Shown here piece after piece: positions 1-5,224 of a stretch of DNA of 5,224 nucleotides. Position numbers and translations under genes: made by a program. Source of the DNA: an uncultured bacterium (GTDB taxonomy: Bacteria; Cyanobacteriota; Vampirovibrionia; Gastranaerophilales; Gastranaerophilaceae); assembly GCA_902765655.1 (NCBI GenBank), contig CACXAK010000094.1, positions 1 through 5,224 on the forward strand, in the 5' to 3' direction. The number at the start of each line of letters is the position of its first letter. Within the stretch, counting starts at the first letter, position 1. The notes beneath the pieces are model-generated. The model did no database searches. It had not been told where the DNA came from and saw only the letters and a program-made list of their open reading frames with translations.

Positions 1-2138
1 AGGATTTGTGCGGAGAGATTGATGAAGTAATTTCAATTCCTGAGCTAGTAAAAAACGGGGATTTGTGCCCGCATCAGGATTTTATATATTTTTCTCGTTT
101 AAGTGAGAGTGAGAAGGTAATGCTCAAGAAGCATGAGCAGAATGTTGAGAAATTTGTCGAAACTTTAAAAAATGACAAAGATTTAATTAAATTTTTGAGT
201 AAGATGGATTTTCTGACAAATACAGATTATGAAGTTGAGGCAATTCTTGACGACCCTGACTTTTATGTTTCTGTGGTTTCGTTATTAAAAGAATCAAATT
301 ATTACATATCAAAAGAATTTATGGAGCTTTTTAATGCTAAAGAAAGTGATATTCCAAAATTTGACACAAATCAGGCGCGAAAATTTTTAAATGGTTTTTT
401 ATTTACGCATGTCGAAGAATTCAGAAGTATTCAAAACAAAGTTGAAGAATATATAGCAAGTGCAACGCATTATGGTTTGGTGCATAACAAGCGTATTGTT
501 CTTAATGAAAGTGTAAAACTTCAAAGAAAGATTGCCTCAAGTGTAGGAAAACTCAATTCAATTGCTGAAATAGCCGAGCAGGAAATTAATTCTTTAGGAC
601 AAAATTTAAGAATGGTTGTTCTTGCGGATTATATAAAAGACAAAGATACGGATAATTCTCAACTTGGAGTTGTTCCTATTTGGAGGACTTTAAAAAATAA
701 ATTTGCGCAGGAACAGGCATCGATTGGTGTGCTGTGTGGTTCTTTAATTTTATTGGCTAAATCAAAAGAACAGAATTTTAAAGATTTACTTGAACAAAAC
801 GGTGTTAATGTTTCTGATGTTGCAATAAGCGTTTACAATGAAGATGATAATTATTTAAAGATTACTCCGAAAGAATCAACCAAAAATATAATAGTTCAAT
901 TGATTACGGATATGTTTAATAAAGGTTTTATAACTGTTCTTGTCGGGACTCAGGCACTTCTGGGTGAAGGATGGGACGCACCGAGTATAAATTCTCTAAT
1001 TCTATCAAGTACGGTAAGTTCTTATATGCTGTCTAACCAAATGCGCGGTCGTGCCATAAGAGTTGATAAAAATAATCCGGATAAAATTTCAAATATCTGG
1101 CATTTGGCAACAATCGGTTTGCCGTCGGATAAAACATTGTGGGAACAAATATTTGGGGAAGCTAAATCAGATGAAGATCTTAAAACTGATTCAATGGCGC
1201 TGTTTTATGACTATAATCAACTTAACAAAAGATTTGAAGGGTTTGAGGCCCCTTCATATTATGACAGGCATGAGATATGCAACGGTTTAGATAGAATATT
1301 GCCGAGAAGAATAATAAATAAACTTATTTCCGAAAAAGGAGAAAACGCATTTAATGAATTGAATACGCAAACGCTTGGATTCGCCAAAAATCGTCAACAG
1401 ACAAAACAATGGTGGGATGAATCGTTGTGCCTTGGCTATAATGCTCCCCAGATGAAATTGCGTACCGGGGTACAAACAGAAGAAATGCCACTGCGTACTT
1501 TGACTTATAAAGGTTATAAACATATAATATCCTCTATTTTGGGAATTTTTGCCGTAATTTTATTTATGATTTATGATTTTTTATATCCTCTTGGCTTTTA
1601 TATCGGCGGGGTTGCGTTAATTGTATTTTTGTTTATTTTGGCAAATATCGGATTAAAATATTTAAAAACAGGTTCGGTTGAAGGGGTGATGAAACAAATT
1701 GCGATTGTGATGCTTGAAACATTATCCTCTCAAAATTTGATTAAATCATCGTTGAAAAATGTCGGATTAAAAGTTGATAACGGCAGTGAAGGGATTTATG
1801 TTTCATGTGCAAATTTGCCGACGGAAGAAAATAATTTGTTTATAAAATGTTTGCAGGAATTTTTAAATCCGATTGAAAATCCACGATATTTATTTGTAAA
1901 ATATGACAAGTTTATGGGAACATTAAAGCAAACAGATTATTTTTCGATTCCTGCAGTCTTATCGGCAAAAAAAGAAGACGTAAATATTTTTAAATCTCTG
2001 TGGGAAAAATATATTGGTGAATGTGAGATAATTTATACAAGAAATATTCAGAGACGCATAACTCTTTTGAATGCCCGTAAAAATGCGTTTTCTAGTATGA
2101 ACAGGCCTAAATCAAGACGGTTATCAAAATGGCAATAA
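1..2138 (+). CDS. Superfamily 2 (DEAD/DEAH-type) helicase-like protein, C-terminal part, with membrane hairpin (5' end outside window)
   Basis: The frame is open from the left edge (codons start at base 3), so the in-frame TTG at 6 is probably internal and the true start lies upstream. Numbering from that TTG gives 710 residues. About residues 200-370 look like the second RecA-like motor domain: motif V-like VGTQALLGEGWDAP (313-326) and motif VI-like QMRGRAIR (345-352), whose arginines normally contact ATP. Walker A and DEAD/DEAH-box motifs are absent and would lie upstream. Residues 35-195 are mostly polar and helical, perhaps an insert between the motor domains. A hydrophobic pair at about 506-549 is followed by a soluble domain with NPRYLFVKYDKFMG (625-638) and a basic tail (RRLSKWQ). 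I recall similar C-termini in stand-alone bacterial DEAD/DEAH helicases of unknown role. Substrate and pathway cannot be stated; a role in nucleic-acid defence or repair is only a guess. The gene converges on rpsP. The helicase assignment is firm, the function unknown. Confidence 0.85.
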   Translation, partial: DLCGEIDEVISIPELVKNGDLCPHQDFIYFSRLSESEKVMLKKHEQNVEKFVETLKNDKDLIKFLSKMDFLTNTDYEVEAILDDPDFYVSVVSLLKESNYYISKEFMELFNAKESDIPKFDTNQARKFLNGFLFTHVEEFRSIQNKVEEYIASATHYGLVHNKRIVLNESVKLQRKIASSVGKLNSIAEIAEQEINSLGQNLRMVVLADYIKDKDTDNSQLGVVPIWRTLKNKFAQEQASIGVLCGSLILLAKSKEQNFKDLLEQNGVNVSDVAISVYNEDDNYLKITPKESTKNIIVQLITDMFNKGFITVLVGTQALLGEGWDAPSINSLILSSTVSSYMLSNQMRGRAIRVDKNNPDKISNIWHLATIGLPSDKTLWEQIFGEAKSDEDLKTDSMALFYDYNQLNKRFEGFEAPSYYDRHEICNGLDRILPRRIINKLISEKGENAFNELNTQTLGFAKNRQQTKQWWDESLCLGYNAPQMKLRTGVQTEEMPLRTLTYKGYKHIISSILGIFAVILFMIYDFLYPLGFYIGGVALIVFLFILANIGLKYLKTGSVEGVMKQIAIVMLETLSSQNLIKSSLKNVGLKVDNGSEGIYVSCANLPTEENNLFIKCLQEFLNPIENPRYLFVKYDKFMGTLKQTDYFSIPAVLSAKKEDVNIFKSLWEKYIGECEIIYTRNIQRRITLLNARKNAFSSMNRPKSRRLSKWQ
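1521..1655 (+). other. Predicted two-helix transmembrane hairpin within the helicase-like protein
   Basis: Residues 506-549 (counted from the TTG at 6) form two hydrophobic stretches: about 506-522 (IISSILGIFAVILFMIY) and about 527-549 (including FYIGGVALIVFLFILANIGL). They are parted by a short turn around DFLYP. Lysines flank both outer ends (K502, K505, K551, K554), so by the positive-inside rule both ends would face the cytoplasm and only the turn would reach the far side. That would tether the motor domain and the C-terminal domain to the inner face of the membrane. This was judged by eye from hydrophobicity; a buried hydrophobic core hairpin is the alternative. Confidence 0.7.
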
Positions 2139-2168
2139 AAAAGAGTTCTCAAAGTTGAGAACTCTTTT
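2139..2168. terminator. Bidirectional intrinsic terminator between helicase-like gene and rpsP
   Basis: An uninterrupted 13-bp inverted repeat pairs 2139-2151 with 2156-2168 around a 4-base loop. The core GAGTTCTC pairs with GAGAACTC, and the outer pairs are A-T, so each transcript ends in a U-run (TTTT at 2165-2168 for the plus strand, the complement of AAAAAA at 2137-2142 for the minus strand). It begins right after the helicase stop codon (2136-2138) and lies 21 bases beyond the rpsP stop. Its position between two convergent genes fits shared termination. The GC content of the stem is modest, so efficiency is uncertain. Confidence 0.85.
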
Positions 2169-2189
2169 AATATTCTTTTGTTCCAAAAA

Positions 2190-2618
2190 CTATGCTTCAG
2201 CCGGAGCTTCTGTTGCAGCTTCTTCAGCCGGAGCTTCTTCTGCTGCTGCCTTAGCTTGAGCTTCTGCTTCAGCAGCTGCTTTAGCTTCTGCTTCTGCTGC
2301 AGCTTTTGCTTCTTCTTCAGCTTGTTTTTTAGCCAATGCCTTTTTAGAAAGTTTTACTGTTTCTTTTTTTACATAATTCAAAGTGCCGTCATCATTACAA
2401 TGTTTGATTAAATATTGTACTCTTTCAGTCGGTTGAGCACCTTTTGCAATCCAATCCAATGCTGCTGCTTTGTCAAATTGCATAACTTTTGTCTTTGGAT
2501 TGTAGTGACCAAGTTCCTGAATAGGACGACCTTCTCTTTTTGTAGTTGAATTGATAACAATAATTCTGTATGATGGTTGCTTTTTAGCACCTAATCTTTT
2601 TAATCTGATTTTTAACAT
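2190..2618 (-). CDS. rpsP: 30S ribosomal protein bS16 with Ala/Glu-rich C-terminal tail
   Basis: bS16 is a small-subunit ribosomal protein that binds 16S rRNA and is needed for 30S assembly. Residues 1 to about 83 are a full S16 core: the start MLKIRLKRLGAKKQPSYRI and the hallmark REGRPIQELGHYNPKT (28-43), then the segment with GAQPTERV (60-67). The start ATG is supported by AAGGA at 2626-2630 on the minus strand, 7 bases upstream. The family is usually 80-100 residues; here it is 142, because residues 93-142 form a low-complexity tail of Ala, Glu and Lys, ending in an acidic, Pro-containing stretch (EEAPAEEAATEAPAEA). Similar tails are known on S16 of some other phyla, for example Bacteroidetes. 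The gene appears monocistronic here, divergent from tig, with a structured leader upstream and a terminator downstream. The usual partners rimM, trmD and rplS are not on its 3' side, where the opposite-strand helicase gene lies. Confidence 0.97.
   Translation of the reverse strand: MLKIRLKRLGAKKQPSYRIIVINSTTKREGRPIQELGHYNPKTKVMQFDKAAALDWIAKGAQPTERVQYLIKHCNDDGTLNYVKKETVKLSKKALAKKQAEEEAKAAAEAEAKAAAEAEAQAKAAAEEAPAEEAATEAPAEA
2235..2309 (-). repeat. In-frame repeats in the rpsP tail (AKAAAEAE units)
   Basis: Within the S16 tail the octapeptide AKAAAEAE occurs twice in direct succession (residues 104-111 and 112-119), followed after two residues by a degenerate third copy AKAAAEE (122-128). At the DNA level this is a run of GCT/GCA/GAA/AAA-type codons, seen on the plus strand as repeated CTTCTGC- and AGCTGC-like words. 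The pattern suggests growth by slippage or unequal crossover and predicts a charged alpha-helix, so copy number may differ between strains. Confidence 0.8.
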
Positions 2619-2640
2619 TTCTTTTTCCTTATTTTATATA

Positions 2641-2697
2641 CCTCTTTTCGGCAACTCAGGCGCCGCTTCCTGATTTGTCTAAGCCAAAATACAGAGG
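2641..2697 (-). promoter_or_regulatory. Structured 5' leader of rpsP (candidate cis-regulatory RNA)
   Basis: Read on the minus strand, a 57-base GC-rich island in AT-rich surroundings folds into a branchless, three-tier hairpin. The base is CCTCT/AGAGG (2693-2697 with 2641-2645). A 3-base bulge (2690-2692) follows, then 7 pairs TTTTGGC/GCCGAAA (2683-2689 with 2646-2652) including one G-U pair, then an internal loop. The apical stem TCAGG/CCTGA (2669-2673 with 2656-2660) closes an 8-base loop. The G-U pair becomes an A-C mismatch on the plus strand, so the fold favours the rpsP transcript. It ends 10 bases before the rpsP ribosome-binding site. Autogenous leader RNAs are common for ribosomal protein genes; that this is one is inference. 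There is no U-run after it, so it is not a standard terminator. Confidence 0.5.
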
Positions 2698-2731
2698 AAA
2701 ATTACTTCGGCTATGTTTAGATTTAAGCATA

Positions 2732-2760
2732 AATATATTTTTAGTGCAAGCAAATATTAA
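2732..2760 (-). promoter_or_regulatory. Candidate sigma-70-type promoter for rpsP
   Basis: On the minus strand TTAATA (2755-2760) and TATATT (2732-2737) are 17 bases apart, matching the -35 and -10 consensus at 4 and 5 of 6 positions. Transcription would begin near 2725 and give a leader of about 107 bases that includes the whole folded element at 2641-2697. Such AT-rich DNA gives chance matches; an overlapping weaker pair, TTGCTT (2748-2753) and TATGCT (2726-2731), is possible too. Confidence 0.4.
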
Positions 2761-2805
2761 AAAAATGTGAAGTTCCTTGCTTTTATGGATATTTATTGTA
2801 AAATT

Positions 2806-2811
2806 TATAAT
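2806..2811 (+). promoter_or_regulatory. Probable -10 element of the tig promoter
   Basis: A perfect TATAAT lies 31 bases before the tig start codon, predicting a transcript start near 2818 and a short leader of about 25 bases that just includes the AAGGGGAG ribosome-binding site (2828-2835). The -35 side is poor: the best spaced hexamers near 2782-2788 match only 2-3 positions. This divergent region is where tig must be transcribed from, because the gene upstream is on the opposite strand. Confidence 0.55.
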
Positions 2812-2842
2812 GTAATACTTATAAAATAAGGGGAGTAAATAT

Positions 2843-4225
2843 ATGGAAACAACTTTAACAAAAGAAAAAGACAATGTAGTAATTATGAATATGACTATTC
2901 CTGCTAACGAAGCAGAATCTGCATATAACCTTGCAGCAAGTCGTATTTCTCAATATGTAACAATTAATGGTTTCAGAAAGGGTAAAGCACCAAAATCCGT
3001 TGTTGAAAGACATATTGGGGTAGACAGAATTCAGCAGGAAGCTTTGGATATGATTTTGCCAAAATATATTTCTCAGGCAATCAGTGAAAATAAATTAGAT
3101 ACAATTACTCAGCCGGCGTTGACTGCTTATTCTTTTGAACCGGGTCAAAATCTTCAGGTGACGATTCAGGTAGAAACAAGACCTGAATTCAAAATCGGTA
3201 CCTATAAAGGAATGGATTTGAAGGCAGAAATTGCTCCTGAAGATAAAAATGCCATGGATAATGCAATCAACAATTTCTTAACTCAAAACTCTTCATTAGA
3301 ATTAGTTTTGGATAGACCATCAAAAGATACTGATATAGTTGTATTTGATTTTGACGGGACCTGCAACGGTGAAAAAATTCAGGGCGGAAGTGCTAAAGGT
3401 TATTCTTTAGATTTAGCACATTCTAATTTTATTCCGGGTTTTGCTGAACAGCTTGTCGGACACAATATTAAAGAAGAATTTACTATTGATGTAAAATTCC
3501 CTGAAGAATATCACGATGCTAAACTAAAAGGTCAAGATGCCAAATTTGATATTAAATTAAATGAAATCAAAGAAAGAGTATTGCCTGAATTGAATGATGA
3601 ATTGGTTAAAAAAGCATCAAGATTTTCAACTGTTGATGAGTTAAAAGAAGATATTCAAAAATTTATTGACAGTCAGAGAGAAAGTGCTAAAAAAATCAGT
3701 GCTGAAAATGCAGTATTCAAGTCAATTGTAGATTCAACTTCAATAGATATCCCTCAAAGTATGATTGACAGAGAAGTAAGAGCTATTGCAGGCGATTATC
3801 AACAAAGAATTGCAAACCAAGGCGGAAACTGGGCTCAGTTTGTAGAGGCACAGGGCGGAGAAACGAAATTTGCTCAGACACTTTCTGAAGATGCAAAAAT
3901 CAGAATTAAAAATTCTTTAATCGTTGACAGAATTTCAAAAGAAGAAAAATTGACTGTCGAACAAGCTGATTTGACAGGCAAATTGACTCAGTTGAGCGCA
4001 GCATACAGAGTTACTCCGGAACAATTGGTAAAACAATTTGGTCAAAACCCTACGTTTATTAATTCTTTATCTCAGCAGGTTATCAACGAAAAAGTCAGAG
4101 ATTTCTTGATTGAAAATAACAAATTTGAATATGTTGAAGTAGCACCTGCAAAAGATGAAAAAGCTGCAAAAGCAAAGAAAAAATCAACAAAAAAAGCAGA
4201 TAAAGAAGAAAAAACAGAAGAGTAA
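2843..4225 (+). CDS. tig: Trigger factor (ribosome-associated chaperone / peptidyl-prolyl isomerase)
   Basis: Trigger factor docks beside the ribosomal exit tunnel on protein uL23 and shields nascent chains; it also has prolyl isomerase activity. All three domains are visible in 460 residues. The N-terminal ribosome-binding domain has the signature loop GFRKGKAP (43-50). The FKBP-like isomerase domain spans about 155-245 (DTDIVVFDFDGTCNGE, then FIPGFAEQLVGH). A helical SurA-like C-terminal domain spans about 248-430 (starting VLPELNDELVKKAS). The tail, about 436-460, is Lys/Ala/Glu-rich (KAKKKSTKKADKEEK). E. coli trigger factor has 432 residues, so the excess is mostly this tail. The ATG is set by AAGGGGAG ending 7 bases upstream. 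The gene precedes clpP-clpX, a widely conserved order, but a strong terminator separates it from clpP, so it is probably transcribed alone. Confidence 0.97.
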   Translation: METTLTKEKDNVVIMNMTIPANEAESAYNLAASRISQYVTINGFRKGKAPKSVVERHIGVDRIQQEALDMILPKYISQAISENKLDTITQPALTAYSFEPGQNLQVTIQVETRPEFKIGTYKGMDLKAEIAPEDKNAMDNAINNFLTQNSSLELVLDRPSKDTDIVVFDFDGTCNGEKIQGGSAKGYSLDLAHSNFIPGFAEQLVGHNIKEEFTIDVKFPEEYHDAKLKGQDAKFDIKLNEIKERVLPELNDELVKKASRFSTVDELKEDIQKFIDSQRESAKKISAENAVFKSIVDSTSIDIPQSMIDREVRAIAGDYQQRIANQGGNWAQFVEAQGGETKFAQTLSEDAKIRIKNSLIVDRISKEEKLTVEQADLTGKLTQLSAAYRVTPEQLVKQFGQNPTFINSLSQQVINEKVRDFLIENNKFEYVEVAPAKDEKAAKAKKKSTKKADKEEKTEE

Positions 4226-4242
4226 TTTAAAAAAAATAGTAT

Positions 4243-4272
4243 AAAAGGCGGAGTCACCGCTCCGCCTTTTTT
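4243..4272 (+). terminator. Intrinsic terminator after tig
   Basis: An 11-bp perfect stem pairs 4243-4253 (AAAAGGCGGAG) with 4260-4270 (CTCCGCCTTTT) around a 6-base loop, TCACCG, and is followed by a T-run (4267-4272). It begins 17 bases after the tig stop codon. The GC-rich core in this AT-rich genome and the U-run make it a textbook Rho-independent terminator. The A-run at 4243-4246 is short on the other side, and no gene reads in from the right, so action on the plus strand is the expected one. Confidence 0.93.
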
Positions 4273-4273
4273 G

Positions 4274-4279
4274 TATAAT
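4274..4279 (+). promoter_or_regulatory. Candidate -10 element of the clpP-clpX promoter
   Basis: A perfect TATAAT sits one base after the T-run of the tig terminator and 33 bases before the clpP start. The expected -35 position falls inside the terminator stem and shows no good match, so the promoter is weak by consensus or needs another sigma factor or activator. A second possible -10, TATAGT, is at 4287-4292. No CIRCE inverted repeat and no CtsR-type heptad repeat, as found before clp genes in Firmicutes, can be seen in 4226-4312. Confidence 0.4.
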
Positions 4280-4312
4280 AATTAAGTATAGTAAATAAGA
4301 AAGGGAAGAAAA

Positions 4313-4903
4313 ATGAGTTTTGTACCTGTTGTAATAGAGCAATCAAGCAGAGGCGAACGTTCTTTTGATATTTTCTCAAGATTATTGAGAGAAAGAATTA
4401 TATTTTTGGGTACTCAAATTGATGATATGGTCGCTAATTTGGTTGTTGCGCAGTTATTATTGTTAGACAGTGAAAATCCTGAAAAAGATATTATGTTGTA
4501 TATAAATTCTCCGGGTGGTAGTGTTACTGCCGGTTTTGCAATTTATGACACAATGCAGCACATAAGAGCAGATGTATCTACTATATGTTTAGGCCAAGCT
4601 GCTTCAATGGGTGCGTTTTTATTATCATCAGGTACTAAGGGTAAAAGACTTGCTCTTCCTCATTCAAGAGTTTTAATTCACCAACCTTTGGGCGGAGCTC
4701 AGGGGCAGGCTACTGATATTGAGATTCAGGCTGCAGAAATTATCAGAATTAAAAAATCTTTAAATGAAATTTTAGCTTCTAATACCGGTCAATCAATCAA
4801 AAAAATCGAAAAAGATACTGATAGAGATTATATCATGACTCCTCAGGAAGCTTTAGAGTATGGTATGATTGATAAGGTTATTTCAAGAGACGAAATTAAA
4901 TAG
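4313..4903 (+). CDS. clpP: ATP-dependent Clp protease proteolytic subunit
   Basis: ClpP is the serine peptidase that forms two stacked heptamer rings and degrades proteins threaded in by ClpX or another Clp ATPase in the cytoplasm. The 196-residue product has normal length. The catalytic triad is complete: Ser98 in GQAASMGA, His123 in RVLIHQP and Asp172 in DTDRDYIM. The oxyanion-hole region NSPGGSVTAG (65-74) and the handle-helix region LGGAQGQATDIEIQA (126-140) are intact. The N-terminus VPVVIEQSSRGERSFDI closely resembles the cyanobacterial form and needs little or no propeptide removal. The ATG at 4313 follows a purine-rich AAGGGA (4301-4306) by 6 bases. The gene is transcribed in the same direction as clpX, which begins 19 bases after its stop, so the two very probably share an mRNA and their products act together. 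Confidence 0.98.
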   Translation: MSFVPVVIEQSSRGERSFDIFSRLLRERIIFLGTQIDDMVANLVVAQLLLLDSENPEKDIMLYINSPGGSVTAGFAIYDTMQHIRADVSTICLGQAASMGAFLLSSGTKGKRLALPHSRVLIHQPLGGAQGQATDIEIQAAEIIRIKKSLNEILASNTGQSIKKIEKDTDRDYIMTPQEALEYGMIDKVISRDEIK

Positions 4904-4922
4904 TTAATAAAGGGGCGAATTA

Positions 4923-5224
4923 ATGCCAAATCGTGATGAAAAATTAAAATGTTCATTTTGTGGTAAAACACAGGATCAGGTAAAAAAACTTATTGCAGGT
5001 CCTGAAGTTTATATCTGTGATGAATGTGTAGAATTGTGCAATGAAATTTTGGATGAGGAATTTCTAGATAATAAAGAAAAAGAAATTGAAGGTATTGATT
5101 CTGAAAAAGAAGAAAAATCAATACCAAAACCTCACGAAATTAAAGCATATTTAGATCAGTACATTGTCGGGCAAGAAGATGCCAAAAAAGTTCTTGCTGT
5201 ATCGGTGTACAATCACTATAAGAG
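4923..5224 (+). CDS. clpX: ATP-dependent Clp protease ATP-binding subunit ClpX (5' part, runs off window)
   Basis: ClpX is the AAA+ unfoldase that recognises tagged substrates and feeds them into ClpP. Only the first 100 codons and two further bases are in the window. Residues 1-40 are the N-terminal zinc-binding dimerisation domain, with the four cysteines C10, C13, C32 and C35 in the pattern CSFC...CDEC. An acidic, charged linker (about 41-66, rich in Glu and Lys) follows. Then the beginning of the AAA+ module appears: PKPHEIKAYLDQYIVGQEDAKKVLAVSVYNHYK (68-100), with the family's conserved YIVGQ. Walker A, Walker B and the ClpP-binding IGF loop lie beyond the right edge. The ATG is set by AAAGGGG (4909-4915) ending 7 bases upstream. 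It is the second gene of a likely clpP-clpX operon. Confidence 0.97.
   Translation, partial: MPNRDEKLKCSFCGKTQDQVKKLIAGPEVYICDECVELCNEILDEEFLDNKEKEIEGIDSEKEEKSIPKPHEIKAYLDQYIVGQEDAKKVLAVSVYNHYK

Noticed and set aside
6..8. TTG as the start codon of the helicase-like protein
   Set aside because: The frame continues to the window edge, the protein begins in the middle of a helicase fold without motifs I-III, and no start context can be assessed with five bases upstream.
1063..1523. Short open frames on both strands inside the helicase-like gene
   Set aside because: They lie wholly within a well-supported coding frame and show no recognisable protein features.
2178..2411. Plus-strand open frame rich in Cys, Phe and Ser
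   Set aside because: It is the exact antisense of the repetitive Ala/Glu/Lys tail of rpsP; the odd composition follows from the complement of GCT/GAA/AAA codons, and there is no ribosome-binding site of note.
2777..2811. TTGCTT at 2777-2782 as the -35 of the tig promoter
   Set aside because: The spacer to TATAAT at 2806 would be 23 bases, too long for a sigma-70 promoter.
2656..2874. Minus-strand open frame of about 72 codons across the divergent intergenic region
   Set aside because: It overlaps the tig start and promoter and the rpsP leader and promoter, has no family resemblance, and arises from AT-rich sequence with few stops.
4072..4257. Minus-strand open frame, rich in Phe, over the end of tig
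   Set aside because: It is the antisense of the Lys/Glu-rich tig tail and reaches into the terminator; it is a composition artefact.
4226..4312. CIRCE or CtsR operator before clpP
   Set aside because: No inverted repeat of the CIRCE type and no tandem GGTCAAA-like heptads are present; the only inverted repeat is the terminator stem.

Overview
The window is AT-rich bacterial DNA with tightly packed, clearly chromosomal genes. It holds five protein genes: the 3' part of a superfamily 2 helicase-like gene (+), rpsP for ribosomal protein bS16 (-), tig for trigger factor (+), clpP (+) and the first 100 codons of clpX (+). The ClpP sequence is strikingly close to cyanobacterial ClpP (VIEQ..RGERSFDI near the N-terminus, LGGAQGQATDIEIQA after the catalytic His). 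Together with the low GC and the tig-clpP-clpX order, this makes a non-photosynthetic relative of Cyanobacteria (Vampirovibrionia/Melainabacteria, for example gut Gastranaerophilales) my best guess. That assignment is an inference from remembered sequences; a Firmicute or another AT-rich phylum is not excluded.

Layout. At 1-2138 the helicase-like gene enters from the left edge, without its ATPase motifs I-III. It carries the second RecA-like domain, then a predicted two-helix membrane hairpin and a C-terminal domain of unknown role. It converges on rpsP, and a near-perfect hairpin at 2139-2168, A-rich on one side and T-rich on the other, can terminate both genes. rpsP (2618 to 2190) encodes an S16 of normal core plus an Ala/Glu/Lys repeat tail of about 50 residues. 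The 224-base divergent intergenic region 2619-2842 holds the rpsP promoter, a GC-rich foldable rpsP leader and the tig promoter. tig (2843-4225) is closed by a strong intrinsic terminator. clpP and clpX follow, 19 bases apart and presumably co-transcribed from a promoter just after that terminator.

How they work together. From rpsP rightwards this is a housekeeping protein-biogenesis and quality-control block: a small-subunit ribosomal protein, the ribosome-bound chaperone that meets nascent chains, and the ClpXP protease. The helicase-like gene is functionally unconnected as far as can be seen. No mobile element, CRISPR array, tRNA or rRNA is evident. The items that most deserve a second look are the membrane hairpin in the helicase protein and the strand-specific RNA fold in front of rpsP; neither is enough to claim a new system.
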